Shown: positions 11,897-24,230, counted from the first letter of the stretch. The stretch is DNA of 64,000 bases from Liolophura sinensis (GCF_032854445.1 NC_088307.1:19544017-19608016); one strand, 5' to 3'. Notes: generated from the letters alone by a model not told the origin. A program made the numbers and translations.

Positions 11897-12167
11897 GGGG
11901 CCTGCGTGGCTCAGTTGGTTAGCGCGCAAGCGCATCGTAATATACCAGGAGCCTCTCACCTATGCGGCCGCTGTGAGTTCAAGTCCAGCTCATGTTGGCT
12001 TCCTCTCCGACCGTAAGTGGAAAGGTCAGCAGAAACCTGCAGATAGTCGTGGGTTTACCCGCGGGCCATGCCCTGTTTTCTCCCACCATAATGCTGGCAG
12101 CCGTCGTATAAGTAAAATATTCTTGAGCACGGCGTAACACAACAATCAAATAAATAAATAAATAAAT
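11897..12167 (+). mobile_element. Full-length tRNA-derived SINE
   Basis: It starts GGGGCCTGCGTGGCTCAGTT with an A-box-like TGGCTCAGTTGG and a B-box-like GAGTTCAAGTCC, as expected for an internal RNA polymerase III promoter. The conserved body follows, then TATTCTTGAGCACGGCG and an (AATA)n tail. I could not see a clear target-site duplication. It is somewhat diverged from the copy at 55956. Confidence 0.9.
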
Positions 12168-13534
12168 CAGTGGGGAATATTTTGACCAAAATATACTACT
12201 TGCTTGCTGTCGACAAGAACTTTGAACTCGTCACACTCTGTTCCGCTCACTTGTAAACATCGCTGTTAAGTTGAGCATCGTAAAGTTTCAGTGGGACATG
12301 GCACTAAATTACACCATCTGTTCAGTTAAAGTTTTTGTCTTTGACTTCCATATCAAGCGTTTAGCTGCTCATGCAATTCCAGATGCTGAAGCCACATTTC
12401 GTTATAGCACAAAAATGGATTAACTGTATAAACATTTTTCCCTTAATGGTTCCAGAATCGCGCATGGCAGTGAATCTATTAAGTGGATTATTCCGATCTT
12501 CTGGTAATGCTTTGCAACACACATATAAACTTGACATAGAAGTTATTTCCAACGAATATCGAATCGCCAGTTTAGTTTATCCCGGGAGTTCGTTAAACGA
12601 AACTTGAAATCACAAATATTAGATGCCACTTTTTTTTTCTCCTTTGACGAGAGACATATGCAATATGCAAATATCAGATGTGAGGCCTAGATTATCTCAT
12701 GCGTTTAAAACTGTGATGTATCAAGGTATCAATATGTTGAGAAGATTCGTTTTGGTGATGGCGTAAATTTGTAAGTAAGCTTACACATCTGTGATGATCC
12801 AACGTAACCGGTCGTGTGCGGTGCTCTCTTAGTGTCAGTTAATCTGAAGTAGGCTAAGCCTTATCCAGTCGGAGTGAAATAAATGGGCAAACGTCACCCA
12901 GAAGACAACCCAGGTGTACACTTGTCAATGTGCTCTGATTTCCTGATTCTCTCGGCTGCAAAAGACTCCTGGCCAATATTTCATCGATAGACCAGAGACC
13001 CGCTAACAGCCAGACTGGGCCGTGGAGATTAAATGTTCTTCCGACCAGCCATTGGCAGCGTTCCATCATTGGAAATCAATGGTAGTGCTATTTTAGAGAG
13101 TAGTAAACGTCGACAAGACCGAAAGAGAAGTCAATCTACATTATCGATATTTCATTGTGGGATCTATCATCTGTGCCTGTAATACTCCCCTCCCCCTTGC
13201 CATACGTAATCGAGCGTTCAAAAGCCGAGTCACTATGGAGACGCACGTGCGATAGGTGGACATTAAGGTTCAGCGATCACAGACGCTCCAGTCAATTGAT
13301 GACTTTCTCATTGGATGTGAAGTACTTCTTTGTTTTCATTGCTTTTTGACGCCGCTTTAATGACGCCCTTTACCTGTTTTACGTTGTCGCTTTCTGAAGG
13401 GTCCATATTCCACCGAGCTGAATAGGTCCATTCACAGCAGCAATGCCTATGCTCTTTTCACATGACTGTTTTGGCAAGTAAATCTATTCGTTGAAAGACA
13501 CATTCGTATAGCAGCCGTCATTTAAAATGTATGT
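12168..13534. other. Intergenic, nothing recognised
   Basis: Mixed-composition sequence with only short frames. No repeats of the recognised families are seen. Confidence 0.5.
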
Positions 13535-13690
13535 TCCAGTAATAAGGCCAATTCCCAATGTCACGTTTAACACAAGCTGCAAAGAACTAAGAGAGTATAT
13601 AAAGTACGAAATTAGGACGGACTCATGCAAAGGAAGGCAGTCAACAGTTTTCAAGGCATCCTACCATATCATAGTGCTACAACCAGTTGA
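13535..13690 (-). repeat. Dispersed repeat family B copy
   Basis: It carries AAGGCCAATTCCCAATGTCA, GTTTAACACAAGC, AAAGAACTAAG, GTATATAAAGTACGAAATTA and GGACGGACTCATGCA in the order found at 18290-18390. In the other direction these blocks are those of 38900-39120. Confidence 0.75.
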
Positions 13691-13789
13691 TGTTCATTGA
13701 CACTGATTCAATCAATTAACCAATCTACTGACTACTCAAAAATTAGTCAAATATTTCAGATCTTCCCTTAAAAACACCCATTTTACGAA

Positions 13790-15085
13790 AAAGGAATGGA
13801 GCAAAGAAGAAAATGTGATAGTGGGCAAATCGTCTCGGGTAAGCGGTGAATCCGGACAATGTGATAGTGGGCAAATCATCACGCGTAAGCGGTGAATCCG
13901 GACAGTGTGATAGTGGGCAAATCGTCACGCGTAAGCCGTGAATCCGGACAGTGTGATAGTGGGCAAATCGTCTCGGGTAAGCGGTGAAATCCGGACAGTG
14001 TGATAGTGGGCAAATCGTCACGCATAAGCGGTGAATCCGGACAGTGTGATAGTGGGCAAATCTTCTCGGGTAAGCGGTGAATCCGGACAAGGTGATAGTG
14101 GGCAAATCGTCACGCATAAGCGGTGAATCCGGACAATGTGATAGTGGGCAAATCGTCTCGGGTAAGCGGAAAATCCGGACAGTGTGATAGTGGGCAAATC
14201 GTAACGCATAAGCGGTGAATCCGGACAATGTGATAGTGGGCAAATCTTTTCGGGTAAGCGGTGAATCCGGACAGTGTGATAGTGGGAAAATCGTCACGGG
14301 TAAGCGGTGAATTCGGACAGTGTGATAGTGGGCAAACCGTCACGCGTATGCGGTGAATGAGGACAATGTGATGGTGGGCAAATCGTCTCGGGTAAGCGGT
14401 GAATCCAGAAAGTGTGATAGTGGGCAAATTGTCACGTGTAAGCGGTGAATCCGGACAGTGTGATAGTGAGCAAATCGTCTCGGGTAAGCGGTGAATCCAG
14501 ACAGTGTGATAGTGGGCAAATCGTCTCGGGTAAGCGGTGAATCCGGACAGTGTGATAGTGGGCAAATTTTCTCTGGTAAGCGGAGAATCCGGACAATGTG
14601 ATAGTGGGCAAATCGTCTCGGGTAAGCGGTGAATCCGGACAATGTGATAGTGGGCAAATCGTCACGTGTAAGCGGTGAATCCGGACAGTGTGATGGTGGG
14701 CAAATCGTCACGGGTAAGCGGTGAATCCGGACAGTGTGATAGTGGGCAAATCGTCACGCATAAACGGTGAATCCAGACAGTGTGATAGTGGGCAAATCGT
14801 CTCGGGTAAGCGGTGAATCCGGACAATGCGATAGTGAGTAAATCGTCACGTGTAAGCGGTGAATCCGGACAATATGATAATGGGCAAATCGTCACGTGTA
14901 AGCGGTGAATCCTTCCTCTTGCTGATCTACCTCACTTAAGGTTTTATTCTAACTTCTCATGTAAATGCTCTAACAGTATCAACTTTTATGTTCCCTAAAA
15001 CTACGTCTTAGGTAAAACTATTTTGAAAGAAAGAAAATGATGTTAATAGAAATTTATTTGACGTTATTGGTCTAGAGTTACTCAA
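13790..15085 (-). mobile_element. Family P element with internal 46-bp array
   Basis: Reading the minus strand, the piece right of the array (14913-15085) holds the P blocks in order: a diverged GATTCTAGACCAGTGACGTC block, then CATTTACATGAGAAGTTAGA and AATAAAACCTTAAGTGAGGT. The array follows, built from the next P segment. Other P copies have the same order without amplification (for example 43510-43745), so the array is an expansion inside a family P copy. Confidence 0.8.
13815..14912. repeat. 46-bp minisatellite, about 24 copies
   Basis: The unit is GTGATAGTGGGCAAATCGTC, then ACGCGTAAGCGGTGAATCCG, then GACAAT. Two main variants differ around position 20 (GTCTCGGG versus GTCACGCG/GCA) and nearly alternate through the first ten units, hinting at a 92-bp dimer stage. 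Because 46 is not a multiple of 3 and the unit lacks minus-strand stops, minus-strand frames stay open for up to 184 codons with a 46-residue period. These are artefacts of the repeat. Confidence 0.97.
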
Positions 15086-16929
15086 AATTCTGTAGCCAGC
15101 ACATTTAATAAACAGTAGCTTGAAAAGAACCAGTGCAAAAGGACCAGGCAATTCTTCGTTCACCATCAGAACCATAGCTTATGTTTGTGTACAAGCACTA
15201 AATTGAGACTACATTGCTTTCTGTAAAAATCGTCTGATTAATTGCAGATTAAATATCTGATTTTGTCTATTTGTCTGTAACGATTCTCTAAATCTGAGGA
15301 AAGTGGAGAAGTCAACTCTGCCCGAAGAACAAGCTCTTGTTTGAAAATGGAATTCAGTTTCAATTGTCTTCCTCCACGTCGTTATGAGTAGTGTGACAGT
15401 GTACATATTACTGCAATCCTCAAAGGTCTGTTTTTTCCTAAGACTTGTAAGGTTTCCGCCCACTCAATGCCGTTTATAGCTGAGCAACACAGTCCCTGTG
15501 ACATTTCATCCATGTGCGTTTTTGCAAAATTTCCGCAACTCTAACGACAACATTCCATTCCTATTCGATCTGTCCGATACAAAATACTAAAGGACGGAAA
15601 AAGCCAGGATTCAAATTTGTTCGGTTTTTTTTTTCTTTTGATCAACTGAGAGATACGTTATCCCAAAAGAAAAAAAAACTGCAAACGTTGGAATCTATCA
15701 AACGTTATATCATAACTAAAAACATTTAAATAACATCAGAGGATTAATCTGCACTTTGTTTACCTCAGTATTCTGTGGTTATCTTTTCATTAGTGCTGGC
15801 ATTACCTGAATATCATTGTTTCATAAGTGTGGCGAACAGTTATATCGGGAAACGGCGTTGTTGTTGATAATGTATGTCTTATCTTGTTGTTGATCGCGAA
15901 CCGGAGTTTTAAAGTGCGCATGCGTCGCAGGTTAAGAGCCTACATTAGCCATTTTTTCTCGTTGCCTTTTAATTTATCTCAGCTTCTCGTACTTCGTTTG
16001 TAGTTGTACATTTTCAAGAAAGTGGGAACAGTATTTAATGTGTGAATGTATGGTTTTCGACTACTTATTCCTCCTGTTCTAAAGAAAAAATAATGGTTGT
16101 TCGCTTGATACCTGTTGCAAGTTGTAAATAAATCGCATGTGTTGAAACTAAATTGTTTCACTCGGTATCACTGTGTCAGTATTACGCAGTGCACAAAGTT
16201 ATCTTTGTATTTTTTGTTTTGTTTTCATGCATGCAAATCCCCGATGCTTTTATGCAAATAAAGTATTCAAGGGATTAATTTGCCTTGATTGTATTTCCTA
16301 TGCCAGCCTTGTTTCAGGAAGTCACGTTTAGCCACGGTATGTTGCGACGTTCCCCGTCGAAAAAACTATTAGAGGGAATGAAATATTTACGGGATCGTTT
16401 AATGGTAATCTTATTTCTCCGCTGACTCTAGACGGCTGTCTGTCGCAGTTTTTCTCACTGCGAGTTTTGACACATACATGTACTTGACATTTTCCAGTGT
16501 TGCTGGTACTCGCGATGTTATACTTAATGCCTTAAAGAATGCAAGAGATCTCACATCTAGCCCAGTCTTTGTCTTATGTTTTATTCGCGCACTATGGGTT
16601 TATCCATCTCATAAGCTGATTATCTCTGATCCATTCCATGCCACGCCAAGACAATAAGCTTTGTAACAGACAGCCTTTGTAAGGGAGGAGATAGAGCAAA
16701 ACTGCAGAGTGTAGCAATAGTTCTTTCCGAACTGCCAATCAAGAACACGATACTGACCAATAATAAGCAGTACTGATGCGAATAGGTCAATCGGATGTCC
16801 CACACATTGGTTACAAATCTTCAGTCTTTCTGTGAGCGTCACAATAGCTTTCACCGACAATGGAATAAAAAGTAAACTTTTCACGAGAAAAGGTGACGAG
16901 ACGCCATATAATGATGGCGATGGGACCCA
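15086..16929. other. Intergenic, nothing recognised
   Basis: AT-rich with several poly-A/T runs (for example near 15625 and 15670). No exon or known repeat is recognised. Confidence 0.5.
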
Positions 16930-17025
16930 ACCATATAATTCAAGACATACAGCGCAGATAGTAAAACCGGAGCAACGACGAAAGCGTGATAGGAAGGGTT
17001 TACACACATACGTGATTCAGCCCTC
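16930..17025 (-). repeat. Family P fragment
   Basis: On the minus strand it gives the P part just after the TATCACACTGTC motif (GTCGTTGCTCCGGTTTTACT). The rest is too diverged to follow. Confidence 0.5.
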
Positions 17026-17189
17026 TATCCGCCCGTTCATCTATATATCCTGTCGTAATCTTCCTCGATCCACCAACTATCCATTCATTCATTCATCCAT
17101 CTACCAACGTATCTTTCTGGTGAATGCATATTGCACCATCTTCTTACTCATCCATGCACTCATCGGTCGAATCATCCTTATATCCTTTG

Positions 17190-17285
17190 GTAAGGTCCCG
17201 GGTTCAAATCCACTTCTCGCTGTTTTGGCTGCGGTTTTACGTCAGGATCTATATCAGTCACTTGTCGGAGGTCGTTTGCTTTCTA
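17190..17285 (+). mobile_element. Second SINE family fragment
   Basis: It has a strong B-box-like GGTCCCGGGTTCAAATCC followed by a body resembling 3950-4059 (TTACGTCAGGATCTATATCA, CACTTGTCGGAGGTCG). The upstream part is a CATC/CATT-rich stretch, not a recognisable tRNA head. Confidence 0.45.
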
Positions 17286-17298
17286 TCTATAAATTTGT

Positions 17299-17561
17299 GG
17301 GGCTTCCGTGGCTCAGTTGGTTAGCGCACTAGCGCAGCGCAATGACCCAGGAGTCTCTCACCAATGCGATCGCTGTGAGTTCAAGTCCAGCTCATGCTGC
17401 TTCCTCTCCGCCCGTACGTGGGAAGGTCTGACAGCAACCTGCGGATGCTCGTTGTTTTCCCCCGGGCTGTGCCCAGTTTCCACCCACCATAATGCTGGCC
17501 TCCGTCGTATAAGTGAAATATTCTTGAGTACGGCGTAAAACACCAATCAAATAAATAAATA
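17299..17561 (+). mobile_element. Full-length tRNA-derived SINE
   Basis: It has a complete head (GGGGCTTCCGTGGCTCAGTT), B-box (GAGTTCAAGTCC), central body, tail with TATTCTTGAGTACGGCG and a CAATCAAATAAATAAATA end. Small deletions are present relative to the copy at 55956 (one G lost in ATGCTGGCTTCC). Confidence 0.92.
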
Positions 17562-17574
17562 TTAACTTGTCTTT

Positions 17575-17625
17575 TTTTAAGTGTGAAATTATTAAGCATG
17601 GCGTTAAACACTAATCCGCAACACA
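17575..17625 (+). mobile_element. SINE tail scrap
   Basis: The string GAAATTATTAAGCATGGCGT plus TAAACACTAATCC is a diverged SINE tail sitting just behind the intact copy. Confidence 0.5.
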
Positions 17626-18259
17626 TCCATTCATCGAAGTTTCGATCACTCAGTCAACAGGTGTGATACGACGACCCGAATTCCACTTGGCTGGTGCCGA
17701 AATACCCTATATGGTAATCTAGCAGAAGCGCGGAAGCAGCGATTAGGCAGAAGTAAAACGTCTCTAATGGAGGACTCGATCGAATTGCGTGCTGTCTGCT
17801 TCCCAAGTTCTTCAGCACTGCTAACCCAAAGGATCCTTTACCAAAAAGAAAAAGAAAAAAAAGAACCTAAGATTTGTCTCAGCAACCTGTGTTTAGAGGC
17901 GCCTTGAATCTCGCCTGTTAGATTGCCCCATTGTTCGCATTGGCACACGATATGTGGTTAGCACGACTTTCAAATCCGAGACCTCGAACAACGGTGCATG
18001 GGATATGACGGGATATAACATTGGGGCGTAATAGTCTTAAGCAAATCTATGATTACACATGCCACCTCAGGGAACTAGTCTTATTTTTTGTTCAAAGTAA
18101 GCCTGTTCCATTAAAGCAGTAGGCCTATGCCCCCCAAAATTATATCAGGAATGTGAAAATGCATTTTCTGTCGACTCATAACTTCATAACTTCTTTTCGA
18201 CATTATAAGATTATTTTTTTTAAATATTGGATCTATGCGTCCAAACAGACATTCATGTA
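17626..18259. other. Intergenic, nothing recognised
   Basis: No gene-like or repeat-like structure was seen. Confidence 0.5.
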
Positions 18260-18500
18260 CCAGCTGTCACCAAAAATGATCGTTCCAGATCAATAATCGC
18301 AAGGCCAATTCCCAAAACGACGTTTAACACAAGCCACCAAAGAACTAAGTATATAAAGTACCAAATTAGGACGGAATCACGCAGAGAGAGGCTGTCTGTA
18401 CTTTCAGTGATGATGGAAAGACGAAAGGAATGTTCTAGACGAATGAGTGAAATGCGTATTCAAATCTTGTAGCATGCTAGTATATAAGTTGGCGATAATA
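18260..18500 (-). repeat. Dispersed repeat family B, longest copy
   Basis: Blocks include GGCCAATTCCCAAAACGACG, TTTAACACAAGCC, AAAGAACTAAGTATATAAAG, ACCAAATTAGGACGGAATCA, GAAAGACGAAAGGAATGTTC, GAATGAGTGAAATGCGTATT and GCATGCTAGTATATAAG. The last two blocks recur alone at 55795-55860. The unit is at least about 230 bp. No coding capacity. Confidence 0.75.
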
Positions 18501-18509
18501 AAATCACTG

Positions 18510-19521
18510 CTTGATACAAAAAATCACATGTTATGCTGTCCCCTATTTTGGAGTTCATTTTAGTACTCTGAGGACTTATCAGCCATGTTAAAGAACACCG
18601 CGTGAAACAATGAACAGTCTTTCAAAAATGTATTATAACTTCAGCTAGTGTTATAATTTTAGGATAAACTATTAATTTTGGCTCCTTCCGAATAAGAAGA
18701 ACGAAAATGACATCAGGATTTAAGTGGAGATTCACTTAAACAAAGTGAGCTACTGCCCATGCGTGTGAAATCCCACAACCTCTGGATAACACCACGTTTT
18801 CTGCACTGACATACTGCTTTCAGTGAAGTTTCCAGGAATGTCTTTGCACGAAGACGTTTCAAGTTTGCAAAATTCAATGCCTTTCCGATCAGGTTCAATC
18901 AGTCCGACCTTTGGGCCGCGACGTCAGTCTCCGGGGAGTTTGATTGGTTAATATTTGCGGTAATGACCAAACTGCAATCTCTCGAGAACCTGATTGGTTT
19001 ATTTCTGTCGCCTCATTTCCTAGAGTGCAACATAACGACTGCCTTTATGTAATTAGATCCCAACTGCAGAAATACTTTGCGCATTTAGTGAACAACAGAC
19101 CGCTGCAAGTGTGCATGTAGTGACTTGTTATCGTATGTGTGGACAGAGAGGTTTTCTGTCCTGGGCTATCTTCGTTTTCTCGCGTAAAGTGTAATGTTTC
19201 ACAGCTCACAACGACATCTGTTAAGGGGTCGGTGGTAAAAGTGTCACCAAGCTTAAAACCGAAAGATAATAAGTGGCCAATCTGATGATTAAAGCTTTCA
19301 GTCGAAGTAAACCATCTTAAGCGCTGAAGAGAATTCAAACCTTCTGCTCAACAGCGAATGACCTGTAGTGTAGTTGAGATGTACTGAGTGGTGGGATGCT
19401 GACTTTCACTTCTAAAACAATGGGAATAGATTTACGAATTTGCTGCATCACATTTGCAACATTTACATTCGAGGACAGTAGAATTCCTTAGTTTTCAGTT
19501 TTATTTGTGACTTACGAACAT
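18510..19521. other. Intergenic; two CCAAT-type boxes
   Basis: TTTGATTGGTTAATATT and CCTGATTGGTTTATTTC occur about 50 bp apart near 18940-19000. No exon is recognised. Confidence 0.45.
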
Positions 19522-19800
19522 ACTAAGATCCCTATATTGGTCGCCTTTAATGTGAACGGAAGTAATACACGTCAGTGTCGGGTTACATATTTCTTCCGTT
19601 TGTGATTGGCTGTTTTGCACGATGGCGTCACGGTTTTTTTTTTTGACTGAGTTGTATGTAGTTCATATCTATTTTAATTTCTTAATAATAAAAGTACATG
19701 CAAACTCGCTTTGTTTATAAACTCGACGCGATTCGGTTGTATGATGTTGTACCTAAATTCGCTTCGCCACCGGATGGGAACACGTAATGGTGAGTTGATC
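19522..19800. repeat. Diverged local duplication, left copy
   Basis: It shares ordered blocks with 20121-20487: GGTCGCC, AACGGAAGTAATA, TCGGGTTACATA, GTGATTGGC, a GACGTCAC-like element, AAGTACATGCAAACTC, TTTATAAACTC and TACCTAAATTCG. The copies are strongly diverged in between, so the duplication is old. Confidence 0.8.
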
Positions 19801-20120
19801 ACGTGTTCAGAAATGTGCATTTACGGGGTAACGATTGGTCACTATATGTTTTGGGATGTATAGGGAATTGGTTGATGTCATCTAATATGGCAGTGTTTGG
19901 ATTAGGCTAACAACTTAATTCTGATTTATCACTCAATCAACTTTTACATGCATCACAAAGAAGATGTCATTTAGACAGTAGTTTTAAGTAACCGTATACT
20001 ATCCGTTATATCCAGAAAGTGTAATCCCTACTAACTGTAGGGTATAACGAGGATTTTCGGTTCTTAAGTCTGTGTGCTAGCTACAGTATCTGTACGATGA
20101 AGGTTACTGGCTGTTTTTTT

Positions 20121-20487
20121 ACTAGAACCGCTATGTCGGTCGCCAACAATATAAACGGAAGTAATAGTTATCAATATCGGGTTACATAATTCATCGTCTT
20201 GTGATTGGCAAGTTTACAACATGACGTCACCGCTGAGAATAGCGAACACAAAACATAAAACATTTGATACAGGTCGTAAATTTCCACAGAGTTATATTTC
20301 GCTTAGGGGTATTTCAATCTCTCATCACACGCTTTAGTGAATAATCCAAGTACATACACACTCCTTTGTTTCGCTTTGTCTAGTGCTTTTTATAAACTCA
20401 GGGAGATCCGGACGCATTAAGTTCTACCTAAATTCGTCTTTATCTGAGAAACTAGTCGAGATAACGGTACATCCCGGATGAGAAACC
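20121..20487. repeat. Diverged local duplication, right copy
   Basis: The partner of 19522-19800, in the same orientation, with start sites about 600 bp apart. It keeps the CCAAT-type GTGATTGGC and a full TGACGTCA (in CATGACGTCACC), which might be why those blocks resemble each other best. Confidence 0.8.
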
Positions 20488-23400
20488 TTATACCTTGGTT
20501 TAGGAGCAATTTGCGGCAAATTATAGCTAGCAGTATAGCAACATGCCATATTTTTAACGACTCCGTAATCTGTACCACCTTCTAAAACTGTCTTCCTACT
20601 AATAAAAGTTATGCCGCAAGACCTTGTAATAAAAAAAAGAGCGAGAATAAAAACTAACGGTGAGGCAGGATAATTCTAGGTGTCGTATCAGATATTACCA
20701 CTTCTCCAATATACACTTCAAAATAATATGTTAATTTTAACCGATTGTCTGTCGTTTGAGTAATGTTTTTTTTCTGTCTCTGGGCATATTTTTGTCCACC
20801 ATTTTGTTTTCATCTGACGGGAATGAGATTAAGGCATAAGTGAAGGAGGAAACCGAGAAAAACGCGGGAAATCCACCGAACCTAGCCAGCTTCTTTAAAA
20901 ATTTGCGGACATAAAGCTGCCGCCGACCTATATGATCGGATTCAAACCTTGCGACGTTATTGGTAAAGTGGCACGGAACTTTTGGGAGAAGCCATTGCAT
21001 GTTTTATTTTAATGAACACGTGAACGTTAATTTACATTTCTGACACTATCTGCGGTTTTCTCAATGAGTAAAGAAAAATCTGTGCATATGGCGTGAAAAC
21101 AAGAAATAAAAAATAAAAAGTCAGTTCGAACATAACGTTTTCTTCCTTTGATTATCTTTTGAAGAGAGATATTGCTTTTTTTCTCCCAATATCTGAGCAT
21201 TTATAGGCCACGACGAAATTAGCAATGATTTGTCCACTATATTAATAGGTTTGCTAAATACCAGCTAAATCCCCAAATTGCCTGATAATCACTTGTGCAG
21301 AGAGACAAACGTCTCATTTTCGAAGGCCTATAATGAAAGAATGATCAAACCAAACCTTGTCTTTGGCTCCTTCAACGTCGGGAAGCGGTGCACACGATTA
21401 GAGACAACCTTAAGTAGAGGTTTCTGTGGATAAAATAAACTCGGATATAATTCGATCAATATTTGTCCAGTGATATCGACCTTTACGGACAGCTTGCCGT
21501 CTTGACCGCCGAGCAATCCCTTGACCACCGGTCACGTGATTTGTGGCTGATCGTCTGCGAGCCACGCGCCGTCAAATCAGTGGTATCTATGCGTGTCTGC
21601 AAGAAAACGTTCCTAAATGGGAAAGTTGATCGACATTATAAAGGCTGTTAACCCTAGGAGGAAGGTTTATTTTGCCCCAAATCAAATTTGTCGTTATCAA
21701 ACATCACCATGTATCTGTGTGGGAAACATGTTATGATTGGACGTCTCTGTGCAGACGTTCGGTTTGGATTTCCATGCACTACATAAGCTGGTATGGTACA
21801 TAACCACATTAGCTTTCAACGTTAAGTTTGTATTTATGGACTCTTCGCAACATCGCCAGTTTCGCGTTTTGCAAAGATCGCGGTCAGCCTCCTGCTCTTA
21901 TTTGTACCCATTAGGGCTAATTCCTCGGACGTTCCTATCCAGGGGTCACGCAAAATGGAAACTTCCCAGGAGCTGGATTGAAGAACAAAAGGTCTCCGCG
22001 CGAATGGCAAAGGCTGAGATGGTCAAACATATATCATCGATTAGTCCGCTTTCGAACGTGTATTCCGTTACACGATTTTGATTAACCGCGGTGTGAAACA
22101 GCAATTCAATATCCGTCTACCGTGGAACCGTGAGCACTGATGGTCCTCGCAGACGATATACAAATATGGTATCTGATTCAGAGTCGAAAACCACGCCGTG
22201 GTCGAAAGCAGATCTTAATGATATTGTGACATCTCAACGGGTACTGTTTGAACACATAATATAAGATTTAAGAGATTTACACAGCAACATCCACTTGCCC
22301 TCCCAGTCAAATGAATAGACTGTAAAGTCACATAGATCAGATAGTGAAGTGTGTTTAGTTTGTGTTTTCTGATAGCACAAGCATCGAGCAAACAGTCTTA
22401 TTACAAAATGTTTGGATTGGATATTCACGGATGATTGGTTGATCCAGAAGGGATATGTATCGTATTTTCGAGATTAATTTCAAGAAGTTCAGCCCTGTAT
22501 TCCTCTGTATTACAATAACATGCACTTGAACACAACGTAGACACCTCTCCCCCCCCGCCCAAGTAATAAACATAAATGTGTGAAAGTGTGTTGATGTGAA
22601 AGAGATACCGGTATCAATTTCAACCAAAGGGTGAAAAACTTAAATATCGTCAGTTGCCATAGATACCTGCAAGCCAAGTTACTTTTTCTCGCTCTCACGC
22701 ATTTCATAGTGAAACGTTCAGAAAAAGAGCGTTGAATCAGCAAATTAAAAACTTTTTTGTCTTCAACAGTGACCACGGAGGTCTTTACGTAGGAATAATT
22801 TGCTAAAATGCGACAAAAAGAAGTACAGCGCGTCTTTCCTTTCTGGATGTAATCGTGGTATTTTTTTGTCCCTTTTCTCTTCGCTGTCAAAAAGAGAACG
22901 ACATGTCGTGCATCAACTTGAGTTTGCTTCACAAGAAGTTTAGAACAAATCGTCACATGATCTGTTGTGTTTTCGGTGATGACAAGTCACATCACCGAGT
23001 TGACCAATTTGAAAATGTAGCAAATTTGACATAGCCACTGATACAGATTTACTATACATTGTTTTTAGCACACCGTTTTATTGCCCAGATGTGTAAGTCA
23101 GACAAAACTCGTTTTGATCGTTTTGAATTGCTTTGCTCCTTAATCGTAAACTATAACGACGGTCTGCTATTTGATCCTACACTAATCCCGGATCGCCCAT
23201 CGTATATTTCATGAACGAACATAATGGTGTTTCGGTTGTTTTTCTACCAATGGTTGACCAAACAAAGCAAGCGAAAGCATATAGAGTCTAATCCAACGCC
23301 TTCCGTATGATTCCTTTTAAGTCAAATACGTATAAAGTTTCAGTTTTGAAACAGTTTTCGGATTGTATTTGTGACTTTGAACCGTTTGATTAATGATATA

Positions 23401-23539
23401 AAAGATCGCCCTATATTCTTAATGTTATCTATAACTTGTGGATATTTACATTTTTATGTTACTTTCTTTATATCCACATTGCTTTCTTTTGCGAAAAAGA
23501 CCATCGACCTATGCCTAAGGCGCATGCCCGACGATCAGG
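20488..23539. other. Intergenic, nothing recognised
   Basis: Frames such as 21737-22081 (+) and 22510-22956 (-) are within the length expected by chance. None starts from a good ATG context with splice sites, and none has a motif I know. Confidence 0.45.
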
Positions 23540-23640
23540 ACGTTTATTAATTAACTTAATTAGCTGCACAACCCCTTTATTAATTTACGGGGAAAAGTCC
23601 ACCTAATTAGCCATTGTGTGGGACAGATTGCCGTTAGCTT
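23540..23640. promoter_or_regulatory. Candidate homeodomain-site cluster
   Basis: Within 100 bp are TTATTAATTAACTTAATTAG, TTTATTAATTTAC and CCTAATTAGCCATTGTGTGG, that is, several TAAT/ATTA cores plus a SOX-like CCATTGT. The block is not part of any repeat family seen here. Function as an enhancer is inference only. Confidence 0.25.
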
Positions 23641-24009
23641 CGGTATTGAATCATATTTTATTAAAAGTTTTAGTTTTTCAAATTTTTAGTTTTCAACATG
23701 AAGACTGTGATGTGGCATGGTAACCTACCACAGCCACTAAACTGATTACCTATAGGCCGACATCTGCTGACCTTCAGCAACAGGAGTCCACAAAAAGTCT
23801 GGCTCACAGAGAAAATATTTAAAAAAGCAAAATGCCTCGAAGGAGAGATGATTTCATTTTATTAATTTGACTGAAATTTTACCCCTTTATCAAAATCTTT
23901 TCATCTACAGCTACAGTTAACAAACCGCAATTACTCATACATACACTCTAGAGACTCCTTCGTCGTCATATAACTGAAAAATTGTTAAGTACGATGTTAA
24001 ACCCCAAAC

Positions 24010-24230
24010 ACTCACTCACTCATTCATTCGCCTCGAACATTCCTTGTGTCTTTTCAACATCGCTGAAAACTTGATTGCTTCTCTTCATTTGAATTTGTCT
24101 TAATGTCTTACTTTATTAGTTTCTTGGTGGTTTGTTTTGAAAGTTGTTGAAGCAATGGACTTGCGATTATTGACCCGGAACGTCAGATTTTTGGTGGACG
24201 GTTGGTATGTCAAAGGCTGGACTTTTTTTT
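24010..24230 (+). repeat. Dispersed repeat family B copy
   Basis: It begins CATTCATTCGCCTCGAACAT, TCCTTGTGTCTTTTCAACAT and continues to ATTGACCCGGAAC and GGACGGTTGGTATG, matching 38930-39115. It is preceded by a SINE-like tail scrap (GTTAAGTACGATGTTAAACC) near 23982. Confidence 0.7.

Noticed and set aside
11897-11990. tRNA gene suggested by TGGCTCAGTTGG and GAGTTCAAGTCC
   Set aside because: The head is followed by the SINE body and tail, recurs at many places, and does not close a proper acceptor stem.
13743-14895. Series of long minus-strand frames as repetitive proteins
   Set aside because: They are read-through of a 46-bp unit in all three frames; no start context, splice sites or frame preference.
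13815-14912. CRISPR array
   Set aside because: Units are directly abutting with no unique spacers, in a eukaryotic genome.
16609-17007. 132-codon minus-strand frame
   Set aside because: It begins in a family P fragment (RRCSGFT-like translation) and has no domain.
21737-22081. 114-codon plus-strand frame
   Set aside because: Starts from a non-ATG codon and lacks any recognisable motif.
22510-22956. 148-codon minus-strand frame
   Set aside because: Length is within chance for the window, with no ATG at its start and no motif.
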